Below are positions 50,578 through 59,779 of a stretch of 64,000 nucleotides of DNA, piece by piece; position 1 is the stretch's first letter; every line of letters begins with the position of its first letter. The DNA comes from Dyadobacter sp. Leaf189 (lineage in GTDB: Bacteria; Bacteroidota; Bacteroidia; Cytophagales; Spirosomataceae), in contig NZ_LMPS01000005.1 of NCBI RefSeq assembly GCF_001424405.1, positions 654,268-718,267 of the forward strand. The letters are read 5' to 3'. The translations under genes and the position numbers were made by a program. The notes under the pieces were generated by a model that worked only from the letters and a program-made list of their open reading frames with translations, made no database searches and was not told the origin of the DNA.

Positions 50578-51735
50578 ATGCCGATAGACTATAACCAAAT
50601 ACCCTCGCCCTGTTTTGTGCTGGAAGAGGAACTGCTCCGCAAAAACCTGCAACTGATTGACGGTGTCCAGAAAGCAGCAGGCTGCAAGATCATTCTTGCG
50701 TTGAAAGGATTTTCAATGTACAGCGCGTTTCCAATTGTAAAGGAATACCTGAGCGGTGCTACTGCAAGTTCTTTGAATGAGGTGAAGCTGATCAATGATT
50801 TCCTTGGTGTGAAGGCGCATACTTATATGCCAGCCTACCTGGATAGTGAATTTCCAGAGATTCTGGAGAGGAGCAGTCACATTACTTTTAACTCACTGAG
50901 TCAATGGGAGCGTTTCCAGAGCAGGGTGGAGGAGTTTAGATCTGTAAACCCAAATCATGCACTTTCATGCGGGATCAGGGTAAACCCCCAGTATTCAGAA
51001 GTAGCAACAGAGATGTACAATCCCTGTGTACCAGGCTCGCGGCTGGGGGTAACACGCGATAAATTGCCCGATACACTGCCGGAAGGTATAGAAGGTATCC
51101 ATTTTCACACACTTTGCGAGAATGGATCAGACACTTTGGAGCGAACGTTGGTCGCTCTGGAAGAAAAATTCGGTGATTTGCTGTATCAGGCCAAGTGGCT
51201 CAACATGGGAGGCGGGCATTTAATGACTAGGGAAGGTTACGATATTGAGAAGCTAATTGCATTAGTTAGTACTATCCGTCAGAGATACGACTTACAGGTC
51301 ATACTGGAACCAGGTTCTGCAATAGCCTGGCGAACCGGCGAATTGGTGACAACTGTGCTTGATGTAATGGATAGTCAGGGAATTCAGGTGGCGATCCTCG
51401 ATACGTCCTTTGCAGCCCATATGCCCGACACTTTGGAGATGCCCTACAAGCCCGTTATCACCGGCGCACACCAGGAACCGGTAGCAGGTAAACCAACTTA
51501 CAGAATGGGAGGGATGACTTGTCTCGCAGGCGATTTCATGGGCGATTATTCCTTCGATCAGCCACTGAACATAGGCGATAAAATCATATTTCAGGACATG
51601 ATCCACTACACCATGGTAAAGACGACAACATTTAACGGCGTTAACTTACCTTCCATTGGTATATGGAAGTCAAGTCAAGAATTTAGGGTGATCAGGAGTT
51701 TCGGCTACGAAAGCTTTAAAGACAGGTTATCGTAG
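50578..51735 (+). CDS. nspC: Carboxynorspermidine decarboxylase
   Basis: A PLP enzyme of about 385 residues from the ATG at 50578 (a TTG at 50518 is too far upstream). The PLP lysine is in I-L-A-L-K-G-F near residue 42, and the C-terminal A-x-L-D-T-S-F-A-A-H-M-P-D and G-G-M-T-C-L-A-G-D segments are typical. It decarboxylates carboxynorspermidine or carboxyspermidine, the alternative spermidine route common in Bacteroidota. No carboxyspermidine dehydrogenase lies in this window. Length and motifs are normal. Confidence 0.93.
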   Translation: MPIDYNQIPSPCFVLEEELLRKNLQLIDGVQKAAGCKIILALKGFSMYSAFPIVKEYLSGATASSLNEVKLINDFLGVKAHTYMPAYLDSEFPEILERSSHITFNSLSQWERFQSRVEEFRSVNPNHALSCGIRVNPQYSEVATEMYNPCVPGSRLGVTRDKLPDTLPEGIEGIHFHTLCENGSDTLERTLVALEEKFGDLLYQAKWLNMGGGHLMTREGYDIEKLIALVSTIRQRYDLQVILEPGSAIAWRTGELVTTVLDVMDSQGIQVAILDTSFAAHMPDTLEMPYKPVITGAHQEPVAGKPTYRMGGMTCLAGDFMGDYSFDQPLNIGDKIIFQDMIHYTMVKTTTFNGVNLPSIGIWKSSQEFRVIRSFGYESFKDRLS

Positions 51736-51792
51736 TAAATGGTTGAGTGAAGAGGATTTTGGCTTAAACCATTTCGTGGAATATTCTAATTC

Positions 51793-51858
51793 TGAATGAT
51801 TGAATGAAAGAATGATAGAATAGAGATCTATTCAGTCATTCTTTCATTCAATCATTCA
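51793..51858. repeat. Long perfect palindrome between convergent genes
   Basis: Arms of 22 bases at 51794-51815 and 51836-51857, built of GAATGA/GAATGAAA units, are exact inverted complements, extended by a base at each end. An inner stem GAATAGA/TCTATTC (51818-51824 and 51827-51833) closes the tip with a 2-base loop. It lies between the nspC stop and the PIG-L stop and very likely acts as a bidirectional terminator. Confidence 0.85.
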
Positions 51859-51863
51859 AAACT

Positions 51864-52757
51864 CTACCGCGGTAGCATTGGAAAGAGACGCTTGATTTCT
51901 TCCGGCGTGGGTTGTTTGCCATACTCACAAATCTCAAAAACTTCAACAAACCGGACGTCCTTTGCCTTATCTGCACCATACCATTTTTCAAGTGAAGTCC
52001 TGATTTCCGGGGTAACTGATGAGCGTTTTTCCATGGAGGAAGTCAGCCATTTTTTACGCTCGGCAGGATCCTTCGGAACATTAGCAAGATCACCATTTGT
52101 CCAGGGTAACCACTCGTAAAACTGAGAGGTATGTGCATCCAGTCCGTCTACTTTTTTAGCAAGAATATTCGTGATATCGATGGCAATGTCCGGACGGAAT
52201 GGATTTGGTTTCTGGAAGCGATCGCGGAAATATAGAAAAACCGGGTTTTTGGTCAGCGGCGGCACACTGCTAAGTATATTAGGTACAATCACGAGGTAAG
52301 CAGCATCCTGCACAACCACGCCCGTGTTACGGTGGTCGGGGTGGTAATCGTTCGTGCGCGGCGCAATTACAACGTCAGCGTTCCATTCACGTATCTTCCG
52401 GATGACCGCCAACCTGTTTTCCAGGGTAGGGAACAACTCTCCGTCATGGTTGTCCAGCACATCATAAGAGATACCTAGTCGCTTCGCTACTTCCTTGGTC
52501 TCCGCGAGCCTGCGCCGCGCCAGCTCACCGCCGCCTATATCCTGGTGACCGGCGTCACCATTTGTCAGCGATACAAACTTGACTTTATGTCCCATGGAGG
52601 AATAAATGGAGGCGATGCCACCTGCGCCAAGGTCGCAGTCATCGGGGTGTGCACCGAATACAATGATGTTGAGCGGCGCTTTCGGATCTGGTGCATTTTG
52701 GGCAGAAACGGCGGATCCCGTCAAAAGCAATGCAGCAAGCAGTAATTTTTTTCGCAT
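51864..52757 (-). CDS. Secreted PIG-L family deacetylase
   Basis: A zinc deacetylase of about 297 residues from the ATG at 52757, with a signal peptide (M-R-K-K-L-L-L then A-V-S-A-Q). The PIG-L/LmbE zinc ligands are in G-A-H-P-D-D-C-D near residue 37 and Y-H-P-D-H-R-N-T-G near residue 142. Family members deacetylate N-acetylglucosamine-linked molecules; here the product is exported, so a cell-envelope or scavenging glycan is likely. The longer reading from 52832 lacks a signal at the start and is rejected. It is followed by the 66-base palindrome. Confidence 0.88.
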   Translation of the reverse strand: MRKKLLLAALLLTGSAVSAQNAPDPKAPLNIIVFGAHPDDCDLGAGGIASIYSSMGHKVKFVSLTNGDAGHQDIGGGELARRRLAETKEVAKRLGISYDVLDNHDGELFPTLENRLAVIRKIREWNADVVIAPRTNDYHPDHRNTGVVVQDAAYLVIVPNILSSVPPLTKNPVFLYFRDRFQKPNPFRPDIAIDITNILAKKVDGLDAHTSQFYEWLPWTNGDLANVPKDPAERKKWLTSSMEKRSSVTPEIRTSLEKWYGADKAKDVRFVEVFEICEYGKQPTPEEIKRLFPMLPR

Positions 52758-53058
52758 GGAAGAAATGGGTTTAAGGGTTGGACGAAAAGACCCGGAATCG
52801 CTTGTAGAAATAGTGCTCCGGATAATTTTCAATTTACTTTATAAAGAAACATTTCGGATGCATTTAACGAAAAATCATAGATGATTGCGCTTCAACTGCT
52901 TCATTGTAGCAGCTGTCGTAAAATATTTATATTTCATAACTCATCAGACTGACAAATGATTAGTCTGTACGAGTGAACATTTAAAATGGTGCGGCTAAGA
53001 TTCTTTCAATAATCGTGTATCTTTGTATCCCGTAATCATAGAAAAACAGCAACGTCTT
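52758..53058. promoter_or_regulatory. Divergent promoter region with pyrG -7 element
   Basis: About 300 bases between the PIG-L and pyrG starts hold no gene. TATCTTTG at 53018-53025 fits the Bacteroidota -7 consensus TAnnTTTG, 34 bases before the pyrG ATG. A 6-bp inverted repeat CAGACT/AGTCTG is at 52945-52967. No convincing -33 element was seen. Confidence 0.5.
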
Positions 53059-54723
53059 ATGGCTGCTAAAGCACAAAAGACCGCGAAGTACATTTTCGTT
53101 ACGGGCGGTGTTACATCTTCTTTAGGCAAAGGAATAATTGCCTCTTCATTAGCAAAATTGCTGCAAGCCAGAGGGCTTTCAGTCACGATTCAGAAGTTCG
53201 ATCCTTATCTTAATATTGATCCAGGTACCATGAATCCGTACGAACATGGCGAATGCTATGTTACCGACGATGGTGCCGAAACTGACCTGGACCTCGGCCA
53301 CTATGAGCGTTTTCTGAACGTTCGCACTTCACAGGCCAACAACGTCACTACCGGACGTATTTACCACAATGTCATCACAGCTGAGCGCCGCGGCGACTTC
53401 CTTGGGAAGACGGTGCAAGTTGTCCCGCACATTACCGATGAGCTGAAAAGAAACATGCTTCTGCTCGGCCAAACGGGCGATTACGACATCGTAATCACCG
53501 AAATCGGAGGTTGTGTCGGTGATATTGAGTCACTTCCTTTCCTCGAAGCAGTGCGCCAGGTGAAGTTCGAGATGAACGAGCATGATGTACTGGTTATCCA
53601 CCTCACGCTGATCCCTTACCTCAACTCGGCAGGCGAGCTTAAAACCAAGCCAACCCAGCACTCAGTGCGTATGTTGCAGGAGTCGGGTATACAGCCGGAT
53701 ATCCTCGTTTGTCGCAGTGAACACCCGCTTCCTTACGATATCCGTAAGAAAATAGCCTTGTTCTGTAACGTTCAGGTGAATTCGGTGATCGAAGCAATGG
53801 ATGCGGACACAATTTATGCTGTGCCTTTGCTGATGCTCAAAGAGCGCCTCGATCAGCGTGCATTGTATATGCTGGATATTTATAATGATAAAGATGTGGA
53901 CCTGGATTCCTGGAAAACATTCTTGTCAAGACTGAAAAATCCGGTTGACTCCGTTCGCATTGGGCTCGTAGGTAAGTATGTGGAATTGCATGACGCGTAT
54001 AAATCCATTGTGGAATCGTTTATTCACGCAGGTGCGGCCAACGAATGCAAGGTAAATATCGAATGGATCCATTCGGAGAGTCTGACTACTGACAATGTAG
54101 TTGAGAAACTTGAAAACCTGGATGGCGTACTGGTAGCTCCCGGTTTTGGTGAGAGAGGTATTGAAGGAAAAATCGCAGCGATCCAGTTTGTCCGTGAGCA
54201 CAACATACCTTTCTTCGGGATCTGTTTGGGAATGCAAATGGCGGTGATTGAATATGCCCGCAATGTGCTGGGCTGGGAGAGTGCGCATTCCGTTGAAATG
54301 GATGCGGCAACTGACCACCCGGTTATTCACCTGATGCAAGATCAGAAAGATATTTCCAATAAAGGCGGTACCATGCGTTTGGGGGCTTATGCCTGCAAGA
54401 TCAAAAAGGATACCCTTGCCCACCGTATTTACGGCAAAGCCAATATCAGCGAGCGCCACCGCCACCGCTATGAGTTCAACAGCAAGTATCTCAAAGATTT
54501 TGAAGCAAAAGGATTACTGGCAACAGGTATCAATCCCGAGAACGACCTGGTTGAGATGGTTGAGCTGCCGAGTCACCCATTTTACATTGGTGTGCAGTTT
54601 CACCCTGAGCTAAAAAGTACGGTAATGAACCCGCACCCGCTTTTCGTCAACTTCGTGAAGGCGGCGCTGGATTATTCCCTGCAGAAAAAATCAGTGGAAT
54701 CGTTAAATCCTTCCATGAGCTGA
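53059..54723 (+). CDS. pyrG: CTP synthase
   Basis: A 554-residue bifunctional enzyme making CTP from UTP, ATP and glutamine. The synthase half opens K-Y-I-F-V-T-G-G-V-T-S-S-L-G-K-G (P-loop), and the class I glutaminase half has the nucleophile in F-G-I-C-L-G-M-Q-M near residue 395 and the H-P-E of the triad in V-Q-F-H-P-E near residue 525. The ATG at 53059 gives the usual N-terminus; a TTG at 53023 would fall inside the -7 element. Length is normal. It is followed by yidC after 77 bases. Confidence 0.97.
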   Translation: MAAKAQKTAKYIFVTGGVTSSLGKGIIASSLAKLLQARGLSVTIQKFDPYLNIDPGTMNPYEHGECYVTDDGAETDLDLGHYERFLNVRTSQANNVTTGRIYHNVITAERRGDFLGKTVQVVPHITDELKRNMLLLGQTGDYDIVITEIGGCVGDIESLPFLEAVRQVKFEMNEHDVLVIHLTLIPYLNSAGELKTKPTQHSVRMLQESGIQPDILVCRSEHPLPYDIRKKIALFCNVQVNSVIEAMDADTIYAVPLLMLKERLDQRALYMLDIYNDKDVDLDSWKTFLSRLKNPVDSVRIGLVGKYVELHDAYKSIVESFIHAGAANECKVNIEWIHSESLTTDNVVEKLENLDGVLVAPGFGERGIEGKIAAIQFVREHNIPFFGICLGMQMAVIEYARNVLGWESAHSVEMDAATDHPVIHLMQDQKDISNKGGTMRLGAYACKIKKDTLAHRIYGKANISERHRHRYEFNSKYLKDFEAKGLLATGINPENDLVEMVELPSHPFYIGVQFHPELKSTVMNPHPLFVNFVKAALDYSLQKKSVESLNPSMS

Positions 54724-54751
54724 GCGGCAAACCGATAAAGGAAAAACTTAT

Positions 54752-54759
54752 TACCTTTG
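54752..54759 (+). promoter_or_regulatory. -7 element upstream of yidC
   Basis: TACCTTTG fits the Bacteroidota -7 consensus TAnnTTTG and lies 41 bases before the yidC ATG. A small GTCCC-TTG-GGGAC stem (54762-54774) with a downstream TTCTCTTTT lies next to it and may be a weak pyrG terminator or leader hairpin. Confidence 0.45.
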
Positions 54760-54800
54760 CCGTCCCTTGGGGACTTCTCTTTTAACAATTTAAGTAAATA

Positions 54801-56621
54801 ATGGATAAAAATTTTATTATCGGCTTAGTACTTATCATGCTAATGCTGATTGGCTACCAGATCCTGGTTCCGAAACCGGTGGAACCAACGCCTGTGGAGC
54901 AAACCAGATCAGATACAGTAAGAAGAGCAGCAGCTACTCCGATATCAGCCTCCGATTCCAGTAATACCTCTACAAGCAGTGACTCTGTTGCAAAAGCCGA
55001 AGCAAAGGACCTGGTAATTGAAACGCAGGATACCCGCGTTGTTTTTACCAACAAAGGCGGGGTTTTGAAAGAGGTTATGTTGAAGAAATACAAAACCTAC
55101 GACAAAAAGCCCCTCTATCTTATCTCAGAGGCACATAACCAGTTTAAAATTGACTTCCCTACGCAAACAGGTGATGTGACACTTACCAATGTGTTCTTCT
55201 CAACGGACGCGCAGGATCAGCAGCTGACAGAGAAGGATTCGGCAATTGTTACTTACCGGGTTAACCTTAAAAACAACCAGTTTGTTGAGCAGACCTACGT
55301 GGTGCACGGAGCTGGGTATGTGATTGATTACAGCATTAAGTCGAACGCACTTGGATTGGGTGATAAGTCAGTGACTTTCAACTGGCAAAACGACCTTTTG
55401 CAACTTGAGAACGACATGAAGAAAAACCGTGAAGTGGTGACAATCAACTACTACACGGACGAACTGCTGAGCTTGCCCACCAGCCCTACTGCAAACGAAG
55501 AGGAAAAAACAGCTGATCCGGTGAAGTGGTTTACCATCAAGCACAAATACTTCCTGGCTGGTTTGATCGCCGACAAACATCCATTTAACAATGTCGCATT
55601 GAATGCGAATGTGAACCCGAATGATTCAACGATCGTGAAAACGATGCGTGTTTCGGCGGGTATCCCGATGTCATCGATCCAAAAGGGAGAGGCCAAGTTC
55701 CAGTTCTTCCTGGGGCCAAACGATTACCATTTGGTAGACAAAGTGCAGGCAGAGAATTTTGACGAGAACGTTTACCTTGGTTATGCATTTTTGAAGCCGA
55801 TCAACAAGTTTTTCCTTGTTCCGCTTTTTAATTTCCTTGAAAAGTTTGTGAGCAACTACGGTTTGCTGATCATTTTGCTGGTGTTGTTTGTAAAAACACT
55901 TTTAACACCGCTGACTTACAAATCGTATATCAGCATGGCGAAAATGAAGCTGCTTGCGCCTGAGCTTGAAGAGATCCGCGCACAAAATCCGGATGACCTG
56001 GCGAAGCAGCAACAAGATCAGATGAAGCTTTACCAGCAGGTGGGCGTAAGTCCGTTGAGCGGCTGTATCCCGGTACTTGCTACTATGCCGATCCTGTTCT
56101 CGCTGTTCTTCCTCTTCCCGAACCTCATTGAATTACGGCAGCAATCATTCCTGTGGGCAAGCGATTTGTCGACGTACGATTCATTCATAAAACTGCCGTT
56201 TACAGTTCCCTTCGGAGTTGGTAACCACATCAGCTTATTCACTGTGATGATGACTGCTTCCAGTATCGGTTATGCCTATTATAATAACCAGATCACGCCT
56301 ACGCAGCCCGGACCTGTGAACATGAAAATGTTGGGTTACATTATGCCGCTGATGTTCATGTTCGTTCTGAACTCTTTCCCGGCTGGTCTTACATTCTATT
56401 ATTTTGTTTCAAACGTTGTGACGATCGCACAGCAGTTGTTGATCAAACGCTTTGTAAACGAAGACAAGATCAGGTCAATCCTGGAAGAAAACAGACGCAA
56501 AAACGCGAACGGAGAGAAGAAGCAGACGAAGTTCCAAAAGTATCTGGAGAAGTCACTTCAGGCAGCAGACGAAGCGAAAAAGAAGCAGGCTGAACTCGAG
56601 AAACGCTCGAAAAAGAAATAA
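54801..56621 (+). CDS. yidC: Membrane protein insertase YidC
   Basis: A 606-residue inner-membrane insertase of the YidC/Oxa1 family. The N-terminal membrane segment (residues 4-22) precedes a large periplasmic beta domain (about 60-340), as in Gram-negative YidC. The conserved core has the segments N-Y-G-L-L-I-I-L-L-V near residue 352, A-K-M-K-L-L-A-P-E-L near 376, G-C-I-P-V-L-A-T-M-P-I near 419 and F-S-N-L-I-T-like T-F-Y-Y-F-V-S-N-V near 533. The C-terminus is Lys-rich. It inserts membrane proteins with or without SecYEG. It is probably expressed from its own promoter, downstream of pyrG. Confidence 0.96.
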   Translation: MDKNFIIGLVLIMLMLIGYQILVPKPVEPTPVEQTRSDTVRRAAATPISASDSSNTSTSSDSVAKAEAKDLVIETQDTRVVFTNKGGVLKEVMLKKYKTYDKKPLYLISEAHNQFKIDFPTQTGDVTLTNVFFSTDAQDQQLTEKDSAIVTYRVNLKNNQFVEQTYVVHGAGYVIDYSIKSNALGLGDKSVTFNWQNDLLQLENDMKKNREVVTINYYTDELLSLPTSPTANEEEKTADPVKWFTIKHKYFLAGLIADKHPFNNVALNANVNPNDSTIVKTMRVSAGIPMSSIQKGEAKFQFFLGPNDYHLVDKVQAENFDENVYLGYAFLKPINKFFLVPLFNFLEKFVSNYGLLIILLVLFVKTLLTPLTYKSYISMAKMKLLAPELEEIRAQNPDDLAKQQQDQMKLYQQVGVSPLSGCIPVLATMPILFSLFFLFPNLIELRQQSFLWASDLSTYDSFIKLPFTVPFGVGNHISLFTVMMTASSIGYAYYNNQITPTQPGPVNMKMLGYIMPLMFMFVLNSFPAGLTFYYFVSNVVTIAQQLLIKRFVNEDKIRSILEENRRKNANGEKKQTKFQKYLEKSLQAADEAKKKQAELEKRSKKK

Positions 56622-56645
56622 AAGGTTTTTAGAATCGTAATATAT

Positions 56646-56684
56646 GGGCAATATTTCCAACCGGGAATGTTGCCCGTTTTTTTC
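56646..56684 (+). terminator. Terminator after yidC
   Basis: GGGCAATATTTCC and GGGAATGTTGCCC pair with two G-U wobbles around an AACC loop, followed by GTTTTTTT. It lies 25 bases after the yidC stop. Confidence 0.85.
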
Positions 56685-56738
56685 TCTTCAAACAAGTTTT
56701 CTTATTTTGTTTGATCCAATCACTGACCCACAAATCTG

Positions 56739-58454
56739 ATGAGAGTTTTCATTTTAGTGATTTTGGCGGTATTTGCTTTCTCGCAGCGCCCTGCCTCAGC
56801 ACAGGCGCCTGCTCCGTCGGAAACACGTTACCGGGCTGCTGTTAACGATTACAAGCAAGGCAAATATGCTGCTGCCATCGAAAAGCTCGCACCACTGACG
56901 AATGCAAGTGTCAAAACTTCCTACTCACCTTACGCGCATTACTATTATGCATTGTCGGCTTACCAGCTAAAAAGGTACCGCGAAAGCCGCCAGATGCTGG
57001 TCCAGCTGCAAAGCCGCTATCCGGGCTGGAACCGGATCAATGATGTTTATTATCTCCTCGGCGCAATCGGGCTGGAGTCGGGCCAGATCAATGAGGGATT
57101 GGAACAGCTGCTGAAAATCAAGGACACTTCGATGGCGAAGGATGTACAGGGTTTGAAACAGCATTACCTGGCAACAGTGGGCGATCTGCCCACTTTGGTC
57201 AGTTTGCAGAAGCAATATCCCACTGATCGCGATCTTGCATTGATCCTGATCCAGTTTATCGAAAAATCTCCGAAATCAACCAGCGTTGACCAGCAATACG
57301 CGGCACAGCTGCAAAAGCAATTCAAGTTCAGTAACAAGGAAAAAGTAGCTGCCGCAGAGGAAGCGCCCAGGCGCAGCATTCCGAAGCAGGAGGGGCAATG
57401 GACAAAAGGTTACCTCGACGTGGCAGTGCTGTTACCATTCCGGCTGGACGAATTCACGACTTCGAAGCGGCGTTCAAATCAGTTTGCCTACGATTACTAC
57501 CTGGGGTTGGTAATGGCTAAAGACCAGCTCGCTACGGAGGGCATTCAGGTTAATCTCTGGGCTTACGACGTGAGCAACGATGCGAAACCAATGGAGAACA
57601 TTGTCAGCAACAAGAATTTTCAGCAGTCGGATATTGTAATCGGGCCGCTTTACGCGAATACGTTTGATGTGACCGCGGAATTCATAGCCGCCAGCAATGC
57701 GATTATGGTCAACCCGCTTTCGACCGATGCGAATTTGCTTAAGTCTTCTCCCAACATTTATCTGGGGCACCCTTCCATTGCGTACCAGACTCAGCGAGCG
57801 GCGCAGTATATGAAGTCAGCAGTACCCGGGTTATCTGCCGCGATCTACTATGGGAACACGTCCAAAGATTCGGCAATGGCGGCTTCTTACGCAGCTGAAT
57901 GGAAAGCGAAGGGTGGAAGGGTGCTCGCTACGACAAAGATCCAGTCTGACCGCGAGTGGCTGGAAAACAATATTCCTTCATTTGAGACGAGCAAGCCTTC
58001 CCACGTTGCATTATTCTCTTCCGACGGTACTTCCGGTCCTAATCTGATTGAAGTATTGAATAGCCGCAAGTTGCTTGCGACACCTGTTATCGCCACAGCC
58101 ACCAGCTTCAATCAGCAGCAGTCGCGCATTTCACGCTTCGGTTCAAGACTTACCCTGATCGAACCGGATTATGTGGACCGTGAAAAAGAGAGCATTCGCC
58201 AGTTTCAAAAAAGCTATTGGAACAAAACGAATACGTTTGCTTCGGTATATTCCTATCAGGGATTCGACCAGCTTACGTTTTTTGCAAGAATGGTACACAA
58301 GTACAAAGACAAAATCAGCAACGGGCTTCAAGCCAGAAAATACGGCGACACTGAATACCTGTTGACAGGCTTTGACTACACAAAATCAAACGAGAACCAG
58401 ATAACACCTATTTTGAAGTTCAACGGTTCCAAATGGGTGCCGGTAGACAGATAA
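56739..58454 (+). CDS. Exported TPR plus PBP1-fold protein, LpoA-like architecture
   Basis: A 571-residue protein with a signal peptide (to about residue 22, A-S-A-Q). Residues 28-150 form helical TPR-like repeats (Y-R-A-A-V-N-D-Y-K-Q-G-K-Y-A-A-A-I-E-K-L and Y-Y-Y-A-L-S-A-Y-Q-L-K-R-Y). Residues 225-560 are a type I periplasmic-binding-protein fold (V-A-V-L-L-P-F-R, then D-I-V-I-G-P-L-Y near residue 305). This TPR-then-PBP1 order recalls LpoA, the activator of penicillin-binding protein 1a. Function in this organism is not known; it could equally be a ligand receptor. It lies 15 bases before hemL and probably shares its transcript. Confidence 0.72.
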   Translation: MRVFILVILAVFAFSQRPASAQAPAPSETRYRAAVNDYKQGKYAAAIEKLAPLTNASVKTSYSPYAHYYYALSAYQLKRYRESRQMLVQLQSRYPGWNRINDVYYLLGAIGLESGQINEGLEQLLKIKDTSMAKDVQGLKQHYLATVGDLPTLVSLQKQYPTDRDLALILIQFIEKSPKSTSVDQQYAAQLQKQFKFSNKEKVAAAEEAPRRSIPKQEGQWTKGYLDVAVLLPFRLDEFTTSKRRSNQFAYDYYLGLVMAKDQLATEGIQVNLWAYDVSNDAKPMENIVSNKNFQQSDIVIGPLYANTFDVTAEFIAASNAIMVNPLSTDANLLKSSPNIYLGHPSIAYQTQRAAQYMKSAVPGLSAAIYYGNTSKDSAMAASYAAEWKAKGGRVLATTKIQSDREWLENNIPSFETSKPSHVALFSSDGTSGPNLIEVLNSRKLLATPVIATATSFNQQQSRISRFGSRLTLIEPDYVDREKESIRQFQKSYWNKTNTFASVYSYQGFDQLTFFARMVHKYKDKISNGLQARKYGDTEYLLTGFDYTKSNENQITPILKFNGSKWVPVDR

Positions 58455-58469
58455 TCCAACGATTCCAGA

Positions 58470-59765
58470 ATGAATACTTCAACAAGTCAAAGCTTATTTG
58501 AGAATGCGCAGAAATACATTCCGGGCGGGGTTAACTCTCCTGTGAGGGCATTTCGTGCAGTAGGCGGTTCGCCTATCTTTATTAAATCTGCCAAAGGTCC
58601 GTACATATATGATGAGGACGGAAATGAATACATTGAGCTGATTAACTCCTGGGGACCGATGATCCTCGGTCACGCCAATGAGCTCATCCAAAAGGCCGTT
58701 TCTGATGCGATCCAGCATTCATTTTCCTTTGGCGCACCGACCCGCCGCGAGGTTGAGGTGGCAGAGCGCATTGTAGGAATGGTACCTTCCATTGAGAAGG
58801 TCAGAATGGTGAACTCGGGTACGGAGGCCACTATGTCGGCTATTCGGGTAGCGCGCGGTTTTACAGGACGGGATAAGATCATCAAGTTTGAAGGATGCTA
58901 CCACGGTCACGGGGACAGCTTCCTCATTGCTGCCGGAAGCGGTGCCGCTACTTTCGGTACTCCCGACAGTCCGGGTGTGACGAGCGGGGTTGCAAACGAT
59001 ACGCTGACCGCTCCATTCAACAACCTGGAAGCAGTTCAGCAACTGGTGGACGCAAACAAGAACAAGATATCCGCATTGATATTGGAGCCGGTTGTAGGAA
59101 ATATGGGCTGTGTACTACCCGCAGAGGGTTTCCTTCAAGGCTTGCGGAGAATTTGTGATGAAGAAGGAATTGTATTGATCCTTGACGAAGTAATGACCGG
59201 TTTCCGCCTCGCGAAAGGCGGCGCACAGGAAAGGTTCGGGATTACGCCTGATCTAACAACGTTAGGAAAAATAATAGGAGGAGGAATGCCGGTGGGCGCT
59301 TATGGTGGCAGGGCTGAGATCATGAACTGGGTTTCACCAGCAGGGCCTGTGTATCAGGCGGGTACATTGTCTGGTAACCCCATTGCAATGGCGGCAGGCT
59401 TAACTATGCTGGACTACCTCAATGAACACCCGGAAGTATATGCACAACTGGAAGACTCAGGAGAGAAGCTTGCTGATGGTTTCAGAGGTTCCATGCAAAA
59501 GCTGGGATTGGACTATACATTGAATCAGATCGGCTCGATGTACACGTTGTTCTTCACCAATCAGCAGGTGACTGATTTTCCATCTGCGAAGACATCCGAC
59601 CTGGTTTTGTTCGGCAGGTACTTTCACGCGATGCTCAATAAAGGAATTTACCTGGGCCCCTCCCAATTTGAAAGTATGTTCCTGTCCACTGCATTGACCG
59701 ACCGCCACCTGGATCTGATCATTCAGGCGAACGAAGAATCATTAAAAGAAATACTGTCTATCTAA
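58470..59765 (+). CDS. hemL: Glutamate-1-semialdehyde 2,1-aminomutase
   Basis: A 431-residue PLP enzyme that makes 5-aminolevulinate in the C5 haem pathway. The opening N-A-Q-K-Y-I-P-G-G-V-N-S-P-V-R-A is typical, E-G-C-Y-H-G-H-G-D is near residue 140, and the PLP lysine is in T-L-G-K-I-I-G-G-G-M-P near residue 269. No hemA-like gene is adjacent, so tRNA-glutamate reductase lies elsewhere. It follows the LpoA-like gene by 15 bases and precedes a glycosyltransferase by 14, suggesting a shared transcript. Confidence 0.96.
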   Translation: MNTSTSQSLFENAQKYIPGGVNSPVRAFRAVGGSPIFIKSAKGPYIYDEDGNEYIELINSWGPMILGHANELIQKAVSDAIQHSFSFGAPTRREVEVAERIVGMVPSIEKVRMVNSGTEATMSAIRVARGFTGRDKIIKFEGCYHGHGDSFLIAAGSGAATFGTPDSPGVTSGVANDTLTAPFNNLEAVQQLVDANKNKISALILEPVVGNMGCVLPAEGFLQGLRRICDEEGIVLILDEVMTGFRLAKGGAQERFGITPDLTTLGKIIGGGMPVGAYGGRAEIMNWVSPAGPVYQAGTLSGNPIAMAAGLTMLDYLNEHPEVYAQLEDSGEKLADGFRGSMQKLGLDYTLNQIGSMYTLFFTNQQVTDFPSAKTSDLVLFGRYFHAMLNKGIYLGPSQFESMFLSTALTDRHLDLIIQANEESLKEILSI

Positions 59766-59779
59766 CTACAACCTCCGAA

